From assembly GCF_900106525.1 (NCBI RefSeq), contig NZ_FNOG01000005.1, forward strand, positions 552,153-616,152: DNA of 64,000 nt. Direction: 5' to 3'. Below the pieces are notes generated by a model. It saw only the letters and a program-made list of their open reading frames with translations, made no database searches and was not told where the DNA came from. The position numbers were made by a program, and so were the translations under genes. The DNA is from Lysobacter enzymogenes (GTDB lineage: Bacteria > Pseudomonadota > Gammaproteobacteria > Xanthomonadales > Xanthomonadaceae). Below, piece after piece: positions 30,215-38,318 of this stretch; position 1 is the first letter of the stretch, and each line of letters opens with the position of its first letter.

Positions 30215-31261
30215 TCAAGTCTGCTCGGTCGCATACACCGACCGCGCATCCAGCAACGCATCGCGCTTGCCCGCATCGCACACCGCATAGACGAAGCCGC
30301 GATGCAGCGCGTGCGCGCCGACCTCGCCGTGCTTGTTGATCGCCAGGAAACACACCTGCAAGGTCTTGCTCGCCTGCGGACGCTTGCGCACCACCCGATC
30401 GATCGCCTCGCGGCAGGCCTCGTCCGGGCTGCGGCCCTGGCGCATCAGCTCCACCACCAGGAAGCTGGCGGCGTTGCGCAGCATCTCCTCGCCCACGCCC
30501 GAGGCGGTGGCCGCGCCGACTTCGTTGTCGACATACAGGCCGGCGCCGATGATCGGGCTATCGCCGACCCGGCCGTGCAGCTTCCAGGCCATGCCGCTGG
30601 TGGTGCAGGCGCCGGCGAGCTTGCCGGCGCGATCGATGGCGAGGATGCCGAGAGTGTCGTGGTTGTGCTTGTCGCCCGGCTTGGCGTTGTCCAGGCGTTC
30701 GGCGTTGATGACCGGCTGGTACTTCGAGGTCTTGCGCCATTCGTTCCAGGCCGCGCGCGCCTTGTCGGTCAGCAGCGGCTCTTTCGGGAAACCTTGTTCG
30801 ATCGCGAACTGCTGCGCGCCGGCGCCGACCAGCAACACGTGCGGCGTGCGCTCCATCACCCGCCGCGCGACGCTGACCGGATGGGCGATGTCTTCCAGCG
30901 CGGCGACCGCGCCGCAGCGGCCGTCGCCGTCCATGAGGCTGGCGTCCAGGGTCAGCACGCCGTCGCGGTCGGGATTGCCGCAGCGGCCGACCGTGGCGTT
31001 GCACAGGTCGGCCTCGGCCCAGCGCGCGCCGGCCTCGACCGCGTCCAGCGCCGCGCCGCCCTCGCCCAGCACTTTCCACGCCGCCTGGTTGGCGCCGACG
31101 CCGAAGTCCCAGGTCGAAACCACGCGCGCGCCATCGATGGCTTTCGGCGCCGGCGGCGGCGCGGCCTTGGCATCGGCAGCGGCGAGCGCGGGCAAGGCCG
31201 GCAGCGCGGCGGCGCCGGCGGCGAGCAGCGAGCTGTGCAGGAAACGACGGCGTGAGGTCAT
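30215..31261 (-). CDS. Glycosylasparaginase (Tat-exported)
   Basis: The 348-residue N-terminal nucleophile hydrolase splits GlcNAc from asparagine, the last step of N-glycan breakdown. The precursor cuts itself before the Thr of HNHDTLGILAID (~200), which becomes the nucleophile; GRVGDSPIIGAG and MAWKLHGR match the substrate pocket. ATG 31261 was chosen because it gives MTSRRRFLHSSLLAAGAAAL, a twin-arginine signal, predicting export of a folded enzyme to the periplasm. An upstream in-frame start at 31315 would bury that signal. First gene of the glycosylasparaginase-cutC-103-residue operon. Confidence 0.93.
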   Translation of the reverse strand: MTSRRRFLHSSLLAAGAAALPALPALAAADAKAAPPPAPKAIDGARVVSTWDFGVGANQAAWKVLGEGGAALDAVEAGARWAEADLCNATVGRCGNPDRDGVLTLDASLMDGDGRCGAVAALEDIAHPVSVARRVMERTPHVLLVGAGAQQFAIEQGFPKEPLLTDKARAAWNEWRKTSKYQPVINAERLDNAKPGDKHNHDTLGILAIDRAGKLAGACTTSGMAWKLHGRVGDSPIIGAGLYVDNEVGAATASGVGEEMLRNAASFLVVELMRQGRSPDEACREAIDRVVRKRPQASKTLQVCFLAINKHGEVGAHALHRGFVYAVCDAGKRDALLDARSVYATEQT

Positions 31262-31553
31262 GAAGAAGTCCAGAAGACGAAGGCTGGGCAGGCTTGGGAG
31301 CGTCGCATATGCCAATCGTCCACACGCTAACGGGCGCGGGGTCCCGGTGCAACCGCGCGATCGGTTTCAGAAATTTTTGCACTATTTTTCGGTCTGTTGG
31401 CGACCTGCGGAATCTCTCCGCGAAACCCCGCCTTGCGATGCGCTACGGCAGAGCTAGTCCGAGATAACCAAACGAACAACTCGCAGCGGCGACTTCGTCG
31501 ATATTGGGCTCGTAGCCGGCCGCCCACCGCGCTAACGAAAAACGCGCCCCACT

Positions 31554-33251
31554 CTACGAGCCGCGTTGCAGCCGCTGCCTTAGCTGCTCCATCGACAACC
31601 AAGGGCGGCACGAATGCACAGCTCGATGACAGTTCGCACAAAGAAGCACAAGGTCGTCCAAACGGGTCGTATCGCCCTCGACCAACGTATGAACCGGCTT
31701 GGTATGGTGACAGTCGATCACTTGCTCGAGCCCCTCCCCGTATGCCTTAGCGAAATCGAAACCGCAAGCTTCGCAGAAAAGACGCCCATGAGCTTGGAGG
31801 AACTTCTTCTTGCGCTGATCGACGAGCTTGCGACTGCGCTCCCGGGTGCGATGCAACCTCGTCAGAAGACGCCCTTCCGGAGCCTCTTCAATGCCGTCCT
31901 CATCGCGATCCAGTTCGCCACCCGCTTCTGCAAGCTCCAAAGTCGCTCTGATCGCAGCGACTACTGCCAGCAGCTTTTCGGGATATGCCGAAAACTCGTT
32001 CCAAATGGATTCTTCGTCCTTGTTGCCTTTGGAGAGCCCGACTTTCCCATGCTTGATGAATTCGGTGTCGAACCGCCGAAAATTCATCATCTTCATGTAA
32101 ACGCCGTTTTCATTCCTGAAAGTGTCCCCCTGCGAATTCCCGAGCACTCTTCCTAGGCGGCCGAGGAAAGCGGAGAGATCGGCGACCTCGGGGCTTCGCT
32201 TATCCGGCGGTGACGCGCGGTTGCGCAGGTATAGATCCAAAGCCAAAATCAGCTCATCTTTCGCCCACCTAGGTTGCTTATGCGCGGCCTGCTCCTCGTC
32301 CTGGGGGACTTCAGGCCAAGCCATGCCGAACGCCCAGGTACGCACGCTTTCGTTGCTGGATGCCATGGCTTCTCGCCATAGCGGATGGATGATGGCTTGC
32401 AGCGTCCTTGTGCGCTCCAGGACACGCTGAAAGTCGTCCGCGGTCCATATCCGCTTCCTCGCCGCTACCTGCATTGCAGCTACAGGAAACTCCCAATCGC
32501 CGGGATCGTTTTGCCACGCATCATCGAACGGCGCAGCCGCTGCCAGCCCCAGCGGTGGAAGGCCGGACTTGAAGCAAGCAAAATCGATGCGCGACTGAAT
32601 ATTGCCCTGGGAACGTCCGAAGCGCCCCATACCATCCAAGCCAATGGCGTTCGCAAGTTCGGCGTTCGTGAACTCGGGGAGCCGGCCGGCATTCTCCTCC
32701 GCCAACTCCTGCAGCCACAACAACATCGCTTCGGTTCTGGATTGCGTAACGCCGGCAATGTCCGCCGGAGCCTGCTCGGATTCGCCCCCCAATCTCAACG
32801 TCCTGCGCGCATACCAAAGCGTCCTCTCCGAGAACTCCCCAGGGTGCTGTACGACGATGTTCTCGTAAGAAAGATCTCCTCGACCGGCTTGCGACAACTC
32901 GAGAAACCCTTGTGTCGGCTTCGCCTTCTCGACAGAGACCTCTGCAGCGCCGATGAATCCACGCCGTTTGACCTGTTCGAGCGTGCGATTAGCATTGCTC
33001 CCGCCACGCCGCTTTAGTGCGACGTACTCAGTAATCGCTTTGAGAATCTTCGCCTCAGCCTCGCTCAACCCCGTTAACTCGAAGCCGGTCGCCGCCTTTA
33101 CCTCCTCCTGCGCCAATACAAGCGCTCGCCCGTGCAGCGCTCGCCCCATCTCTTCGGTCATGCGCCCGGATGATCTCGCGTTCGACTCGAACTGAGAAAC
33201 TTGTTTCCAGTCTTTGAGCCTATCGATGGTGCTCGCAATTTTCTCGTCCAT
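31554..33251 (-). CDS. HNH endonuclease, putative McrA-like restriction enzyme
   Basis: The 565-residue protein ends in a zinc-bound HNH nuclease domain (~491-550: FCEACGFDFAKA, VIDCHHTKPV, LVLLCANCHRAVH), with two Cys pairs and the catalytic His-Asn-His set. A middle domain (~330-380: RWAKDELILALDLYLRN, then FRNENGVYMKMMNFRRFD) is shared, from memory, with McrA-like HNH proteins that act on modified DNA. The N-terminal ~300 residues were not recognised and may be the recognition part. G+C content is visibly lower than in all neighbours, pointing to horizontal transfer. It stands alone, with no methylase nearby, which fits a type IV (modification-dependent) enzyme. Confidence 0.8.
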   Translation of the reverse strand: MDEKIASTIDRLKDWKQVSQFESNARSSGRMTEEMGRALHGRALVLAQEEVKAATGFELTGLSEAEAKILKAITEYVALKRRGGSNANRTLEQVKRRGFIGAAEVSVEKAKPTQGFLELSQAGRGDLSYENIVVQHPGEFSERTLWYARRTLRLGGESEQAPADIAGVTQSRTEAMLLWLQELAEENAGRLPEFTNAELANAIGLDGMGRFGRSQGNIQSRIDFACFKSGLPPLGLAAAAPFDDAWQNDPGDWEFPVAAMQVAARKRIWTADDFQRVLERTRTLQAIIHPLWREAMASSNESVRTWAFGMAWPEVPQDEEQAAHKQPRWAKDELILALDLYLRNRASPPDKRSPEVADLSAFLGRLGRVLGNSQGDTFRNENGVYMKMMNFRRFDTEFIKHGKVGLSKGNKDEESIWNEFSAYPEKLLAVVAAIRATLELAEAGGELDRDEDGIEEAPEGRLLTRLHRTRERSRKLVDQRKKKFLQAHGRLFCEACGFDFAKAYGEGLEQVIDCHHTKPVHTLVEGDTTRLDDLVLLCANCHRAVHSCRPWLSMEQLRQRLQRGS

Positions 33252-33296
33252 ACCGTCCCTGAGACGTAAGCGTGGAGGATTTCGACTCTAAGAGGT

Positions 33297-33575
33297 TTAC
33301 GTCGGTCCCGACCTACCGCTCAGCGGAAGCCGAAAGTAGCCTTGTTCGGCCGATCTTAAAGCCACGTGCTGGGTGCGGCCCGGCGGCGCCACCGTCGCTA
33401 CCTGCGCGGTGACCGGCCCGGTGCGGCGGGCCAGGCAGTCGTAGCTTTCGCCGTCGCGCTCGTAGCGCACCCGCACCCAGTCCCAGGTTTCGCGCACCGG
33501 GCCGCCGCTGCTGCTGAGTTCCATGCCCAGGCGCGCGGCGGCGCGACGCACCGCCGTGGCGCGGATCGGTGACAC
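33297..33575 (-). pseudogene. Fragment of the TPR gene at 38319-40613
   Basis: An open frame of 92 residues contains RETWDWVRVRYERDGESYDC and RTGPVTAQVATVAPPGR, nearly the same as residues ~553-617 of the TPR protein. Bases 33363-33554 match 38763-38954 at about 182 of 192 positions by hand count, in the same orientation. Both sides of the match are unrelated to the TPR gene. It is a remnant, not a working gene. Confidence 0.85.
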
Positions 33576-33600
33576 GGTAGCCGCCAGACCGCACGCCGAG

Positions 33601-34374
33601 TCAGGCAGGCTCTTGCGCTGGTTCTTGCTCCGGCAATCGCTCCAGCGCGAACCCGGCCACCAGCGCCATCAACGCCTGCGGCGTTTCCGCGGCGAGCAGA
33701 TGCCCGCCGCCGATTTCGCAAGCGCGCAAGCCGCCGCCGCTGCGCGGCCGCCACTGCGCCAGCGCGGCGAACGGCGACAGCGCATCGGCATCGCCAGCCA
33801 CGGCCAGCACCGGCAACGGCAGCGGCGCGTCGGCGCGGTTGCGGTAGCCTTCGAACAAGGCGAAGTCGGCGCGCAAGGCCGGCAGCACCACATCGAGCAG
33901 GACCGGATCGGCCAACACTTCGTCCGGCAGCGCGCCCATCGCGTTCATGCTCGCGGCGAAATCGGCGGACGCGGCGATCTGCGCGGCGCCGGCGAAATCC
34001 TGGTCCGGGCTCGGCGGCGCCGACAGCGTCAGGCCCGCCGGCATCGCGCCTTGCGCGCACAACCGGCGCGCGGTCTCGAACGCGATCAGGCCGCCGGCGC
34101 ATTGGCCGAACAGGAACACCGGAAGATCCGTCCGCCACTCGCCGAGGATCGTCGCCGCCGCTTCGTCCACCACCGCGGCCAGCGACTGCGGCAAGGGTTC
34201 GGCGACGCGCCGCTCGCGCCCGGGCAGGCGCACCGCCGCCACGTCGAGCCACGCCGGCGCGTGCGCGGCGAACGCGCGCAGGTCGGCCGCGCCGGCGCCG
34301 GCATGGGCGAAGGCGTACAGGCGCGCGCGCGGCGCGTCGCCGGCGCGGCGCCAGCGTTGCAGCATCGCGCTCAT
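33601..34374 (-). CDS. Type II thioesterase with Cys nucleophile (NRPS-associated)
   Basis: The 257-residue alpha/beta hydrolase resembles editing thioesterases of non-ribosomal peptide synthesis (LYAFAHAGAGAADLRAFA, VRLPGRERR, GGGHLLAAETPQAL). The nucleophile elbow reads GQCAG with Cys92 (codon TGC) where the family usually has GHSMG with Ser; candidate Asp195/197 and His225 complete a triad. ATG 34374 overlaps the NRPS stop as ATGA, so the two are translationally coupled. It probably clears wrong acyl groups from the NRPS carrier domains or releases the product, since the NRPS lacks its own thioesterase domain. Confidence 0.88.
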   Translation of the reverse strand: MSAMLQRWRRAGDAPRARLYAFAHAGAGAADLRAFAAHAPAWLDVAAVRLPGRERRVAEPLPQSLAAVVDEAAATILGEWRTDLPVFLFGQCAGGLIAFETARRLCAQGAMPAGLTLSAPPSPDQDFAGAAQIAASADFAASMNAMGALPDEVLADPVLLDVVLPALRADFALFEGYRNRADAPLPLPVLAVAGDADALSPFAALAQWRPRSGGGLRACEIGGGHLLAAETPQALMALVAGFALERLPEQEPAQEPA

Positions 34375-37300
34375 GCCGACACCTCCACCCGCCGCGCGAC
34401 CAGATCGGTCAGGTGCGCCAGGGTCGGGGTCGGATAGAACTCGCGCAGGCTGATCTGCGCGTCCCAGGTTTCGCGGATGCGCGCCAGCAGGCGCGCGGCG
34501 CGCAGCGAATCGCCGCCGAGGTCGAAGAAATCGTCCTCGTCGCTGGCGCGTTCGAGCTCCAGCACTTCGGCGAACACCCGCGCCAGTTCGCCGCGCCAGC
34601 CGCGGCGCGGCTCGTCCGCGCGCGCCGCCGCAGCCTGCGCCGGCGGCGATGCGGGCTGCGCCGCTGCCAGCGCTTGGATCGCGCGCCAATCGACCTTGCC
34701 GATGCGCGTCACCGGCAACGTCTCCAGCGCCAGCCAGCGCGCCGGCTGCATGTAGCCCGGCAGGCTCAGCTTCAACTGCGTGCGCAGGCCGTCGACGAAG
34801 GCCGCATCGGCGGCGACGCCGGCGACCGGCGCCACCGCCGCGAACAGGCGCTTGTCGCCGCTGTCGCCGGTTTCCGCGCGCACGGTGGCGTCGCGCACGC
34901 CGGCGAGGTCGAGGATCGCCCGGCGCAGGTCTTCCAGTTCGACCCGATGGCCGCGGATCTTGACCTGCCCATCGCGGCGGCCGTGGAAGTGGACCACGCC
35001 CTCCGGCCCGATCCGCGCCAAATCGCCGGTGCGGTACAGCCGTCCAGGCCGGTCGCTGCAGAAATGGCCGAAGCGCGCGGCGGTGTGGTCCGGATCGCCG
35101 AGGTAATCCAGCGCCAGCCCGGCGCCGCCGGTGTGCAGTTCGCCGAGCGCGCCGGGCGGCAATTCGCGGCCGCGTTCGTCGAGCACGCACACCGTGGTGT
35201 TGGCCAGCGGCACGCCGATCGGCAGCGGGTCGCCGACCGCGTCGGCATCGTCCACGCGGTGCACGGTGGTGAAGGTGCTGTTTTCGGTCGGGCCGTAGCC
35301 GTTGACCAGGCGCAGGCCGGGGTTGAGCCGCAGCACGCGGCGGCTCTGCGCCGCCGGCACCACGTCGCCGCCGGCCAGCAGGCAGCGCAGCGTTCCGAGG
35401 CGGTCGGCGGCGAAATCGGCGACCAGACGGAACAGCCCGGCGGTGAGCCAGGCCGCGGTCACGCCGCGCTCTTCCAGGAACGCGCCGAGCTGTTGCGGCG
35501 TCGGCAGGCCGGGCGGATGCACCACGACGCAGCCGCCGGCCACCAGCGGCGCGAACACTTCGAAGGTCGAGGCGTCGAAGGCCAACGGCGCGAAGCGCAA
35601 CATGCGCTGTCCGGGCCCGGCTTCGCAGTAGCCCGGCTCATCGACCAGACGCATCACCCCGCGATGCGGCACGCGCACGCCGCGCGGCGTGCCCGTGGTG
35701 CCCGAGGTGAAAGCGACGTAGGCGACGCGCTCGCCGCCGGCGTAATCGGGACCGATGGCTGGCGTGTCTTCGCCATCCCAAGCCTCGCACCAAGGTTCGA
35801 CCCGCGGCGCGGCGACCTGCGCGGCGACGGCGTCGCCGGCCGCGGCGAGGATCGCGCGCGGGCGCAGCGCCGCGCACATCGCCTGCAGGCGCGCCGGCGC
35901 CGGATCCGGTTCGAGCGCGACATAGGCCGCGCCGCAACGCAGCACGCCGAGCAGCGCGACGATTTCCGCATACGAGCGGTCCAGCCGCAGCAGCACGTGA
36001 TCGCCCTCGCCCACGCCCGCCGCGCGCAAGCGCGCGGCCTGCAAGGCGCTGTCGCGTTCGAGCTGGCGGTAGCTGCGCCGCAGTTCGCCGTCCTCGACCG
36101 CGGGCGCGTCGGGCGTGGCCCGCGCCTGCTGCGCGAACGCGGTTTCGATGGCGATCTCGCGCAGCGGCCGCGCGGTGTCGTTGAGCCGGTCCAGCAGCGC
36201 GCGCTGCGCCGGCGAGATCGCGCGCGCGTCCTGCACCGGCCGCTGCGGCGCCGCGGTCAATTCCTCCAGCGCAGCGCGCCAGCTTTCGAACAGGTTGGCG
36301 ACGGCGGCGGCATCGTAGATCGCGCTGGCGAATTCGATCTCGCCGGCGAAGGCCGGATCGGCACGCTCGACGAACACGGTCAGGTCGAACGCAGCGCGGC
36401 CGCCAAAGCCGTCTTCGATCGCGACCCGCGCGCCGCCGGCGCGCAGTTCGTGCGGGATCAGCCGGTCGTGCATCGAGAACACCACCTGCACGTAGGGATT
36501 GAACGCGGCCTCGCCGCCGGCGCCGGCCGCCTGCAGGATCTGCGCGTACGGCAGGCCGGCGTGGCTCAGCGCCGCGGCCAGCGAGGCCTGCACCGCGCGC
36601 GCGTGCATCGCCGCGTCGGCGTCCTCGTCGATCTCCAACACCACCGGCACGATGTTGTTGCACAGCCCGATCAGCGACTGCAGCTCCGGCGTCGGCCGGT
36701 TCGGCGCCGGTACGCCGAGCGGGAACCGGCTCAAACCGGTGTGGCGCTTGAGCGCGAGAGCGAAACCCGACAACAGCAGAGCGAAATCGGTGGTGCTGGC
36801 GGCCGCGGCGAGCGCGCGCACGCGCTGGCTGAGTTCGGCGCCGAGGTCGAAGCGCCAGCGCTCGCCGGCGGAATTCTGGATCGGCGGGCGCGCCCGCGCG
36901 CACGGTAATTCGACCAGCGCCGGCACCTCGTCCAGGCGCTCGCGCCAGAACCCGGCCTGACGACGATGGCGACCGGCCTCGCATTCGGCCTGCTGCCAGC
37001 GCAGCAGCGCCTGCAAGGTCGGCGCCGGCCGCTCGTCGCCCGGCAAGGCCGGATCGCCGCGCAGCGCCGCGTCGTAGCGCGCGAACAGTTCGCGCAGCAG
37101 CAGGCCGATGGCCCAGCCGTCGAGCAGCAGATGGTGCGCGCACAGCAGCAGCGCATGGCGCTGCGGCGAAAAGCGCGCCAGGGCCAGGCGCAGGGCCGGC
37201 TCGTGGGCGTGATCGAAACGCGCCGCCGCCAGTTCGCGGCCGAGCGCGTGCGCCCGCGCCAGCGCCGCCGCCTCGCTGTCTTCGTCCAACTGCGCATGCA

Positions 37301-37850
37301 GCACGCGCAGCGCGCCGCGATGGCCCGGCAAGGGTTCGGCGCGCAGGCCTTCCGAAGTGTGGCGCAGCGCGGTGCGCAGCGCTTCGTGCCGGCGCACCAG
37401 CGCGTCGAAGGCCAGCGACATCGCCGCGATGTCGACCGCGCCGTCGATGGCGGCGACGAACACCAGATGGTGCGGCGGGCCGTCCAGGGCCAGTTCCGAC
37501 ACCCACATCGCTTCCTGGCCCAGCGGCACCGCGGTGCCGGATTCGGCCTGCGCCGCGGCGTGCGCTTGCGTGTCCGCTTCAGCGTGCGGCGGCGCCGCGC
37601 GCGCCTGGGCCAGCACTTGCGCCAGCGGCGCGCCGCCGAGCAGATCGCTCAGCGACACGTCCAGGCCATGCTCGCGCTGCAGGCGCGCGGCGAAAGTCAT
37701 GGCGGCGAGCGAATCGCCGCCGAGCTGGACGAAACTGCCGAGCCCGGCGCGGGCGGCGGCCTGCTCGCCCAAAGCCTCGCGCAGCAACGGCGCGAGCGCC
37801 GACCACTCCACCGGCGACGCGGGCGCGTCGTCGCAATACAGGTCTTCCAT
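34371..37850 (-). CDS. Single-module NRPS: PCP-C-A-PCP
   Basis: The 1159-residue synthetase has, in order: a carrier domain (~20-75, LGGDSLAAM, Ser for phosphopantetheine), a condensation domain with HHLLLDGW (~237), an adenylation domain with FTSGTTGTPRG (~712), FDASTFEVF, NGYGPTEN, TGDLAR and TRIGKVDW, and a second carrier domain (FFDLGGDSLRA, ~1108). ATG 37850 follows AAGGAG at the right distance. Hand alignment to GrsA gives the pocket code D-A-F-W-L-A-G-T-F-K, close to codes reported for valine, so an aliphatic substrate is likely. The leading carrier domain has no adenylation domain to load it, so its acyl group must come in trans. Confidence 0.92.
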   Translation of the reverse strand: MEDLYCDDAPASPVEWSALAPLLREALGEQAAARAGLGSFVQLGGDSLAAMTFAARLQREHGLDVSLSDLLGGAPLAQVLAQARAAPPHAEADTQAHAAAQAESGTAVPLGQEAMWVSELALDGPPHHLVFVAAIDGAVDIAAMSLAFDALVRRHEALRTALRHTSEGLRAEPLPGHRGALRVLHAQLDEDSEAAALARAHALGRELAAARFDHAHEPALRLALARFSPQRHALLLCAHHLLLDGWAIGLLLRELFARYDAALRGDPALPGDERPAPTLQALLRWQQAECEAGRHRRQAGFWRERLDEVPALVELPCARARPPIQNSAGERWRFDLGAELSQRVRALAAAASTTDFALLLSGFALALKRHTGLSRFPLGVPAPNRPTPELQSLIGLCNNIVPVVLEIDEDADAAMHARAVQASLAAALSHAGLPYAQILQAAGAGGEAAFNPYVQVVFSMHDRLIPHELRAGGARVAIEDGFGGRAAFDLTVFVERADPAFAGEIEFASAIYDAAAVANLFESWRAALEELTAAPQRPVQDARAISPAQRALLDRLNDTARPLREIAIETAFAQQARATPDAPAVEDGELRRSYRQLERDSALQAARLRAAGVGEGDHVLLRLDRSYAEIVALLGVLRCGAAYVALEPDPAPARLQAMCAALRPRAILAAAGDAVAAQVAAPRVEPWCEAWDGEDTPAIGPDYAGGERVAYVAFTSGTTGTPRGVRVPHRGVMRLVDEPGYCEAGPGQRMLRFAPLAFDASTFEVFAPLVAGGCVVVHPPGLPTPQQLGAFLEERGVTAAWLTAGLFRLVADFAADRLGTLRCLLAGGDVVPAAQSRRVLRLNPGLRLVNGYGPTENSTFTTVHRVDDADAVGDPLPIGVPLANTTVCVLDERGRELPPGALGELHTGGAGLALDYLGDPDHTAARFGHFCSDRPGRLYRTGDLARIGPEGVVHFHGRRDGQVKIRGHRVELEDLRRAILDLAGVRDATVRAETGDSGDKRLFAAVAPVAGVAADAAFVDGLRTQLKLSLPGYMQPARWLALETLPVTRIGKVDWRAIQALAAAQPASPPAQAAAARADEPRRGWRGELARVFAEVLELERASDEDDFFDLGGDSLRAARLLARIRETWDAQISLREFYPTPTLAHLTDLVARRVEVSA

Positions 37851-38318
37851 TCCTGCTCCTTGTGCGAACACTGAAGTTGTCGGGCGCGCTCGCGCGCATG
37901 CACGAGGGCCCGGCTTGCGCGGTCCGCGCCGTCGCGGCGGGTCCGCCGGGGACGGCGGAGGCGACGGGATCGCGGGACGAATGTAACAAGAACCGCCGGG
38001 GCTCACGCCGCATGCGGCCCGGCGCTTGCGCGGGCGCGATGAGGCATCCGGCAGCCGTCAGTCTGGGCCGGTTCGGTCGCAGGCGTTGCGATGATGCGTG
38101 GCGATTTTTGCGTCCCGCAGCGGCCTGGGGCGGTATGCGGCAGCATTGATCGATAGCCGGGCGCGCGGCGCCGGCCGTGGTCCTGCCCCTCGCCCGGCGC
38201 GTTGCGCACCGGGCGGAAAGCGCAGCGAAGCGTATACACCGGCGGGCGCACGGCGAACCGCCGGCGCCCGCAGTGCGCGCCGGCGGCTATCCGCCGTCGG
38301 CGCAGCGCTCCTGCGTCG
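37851..38318. other. Intergenic region between TPR gene and NRPS
   Basis: This 468-base gap holds no gene. At 38242-38271 is a 13-base-pair hairpin (GCGGGCGC, bulged A, CGGCG, loop AAC, CGCCG, GCGCCCGC), 48 bases past the TPR stop, which may end that transcript. The NRPS promoter must lie in 37862-38240; no clear -35/-10 was found. Confidence 0.55.

Noticed and set aside
31614..32156. 180-codon plus-strand frame inside the HNH gene
   Set aside because: It is antisense to the HNH nuclease domain, whose Cys and His motifs are intact on the minus strand.
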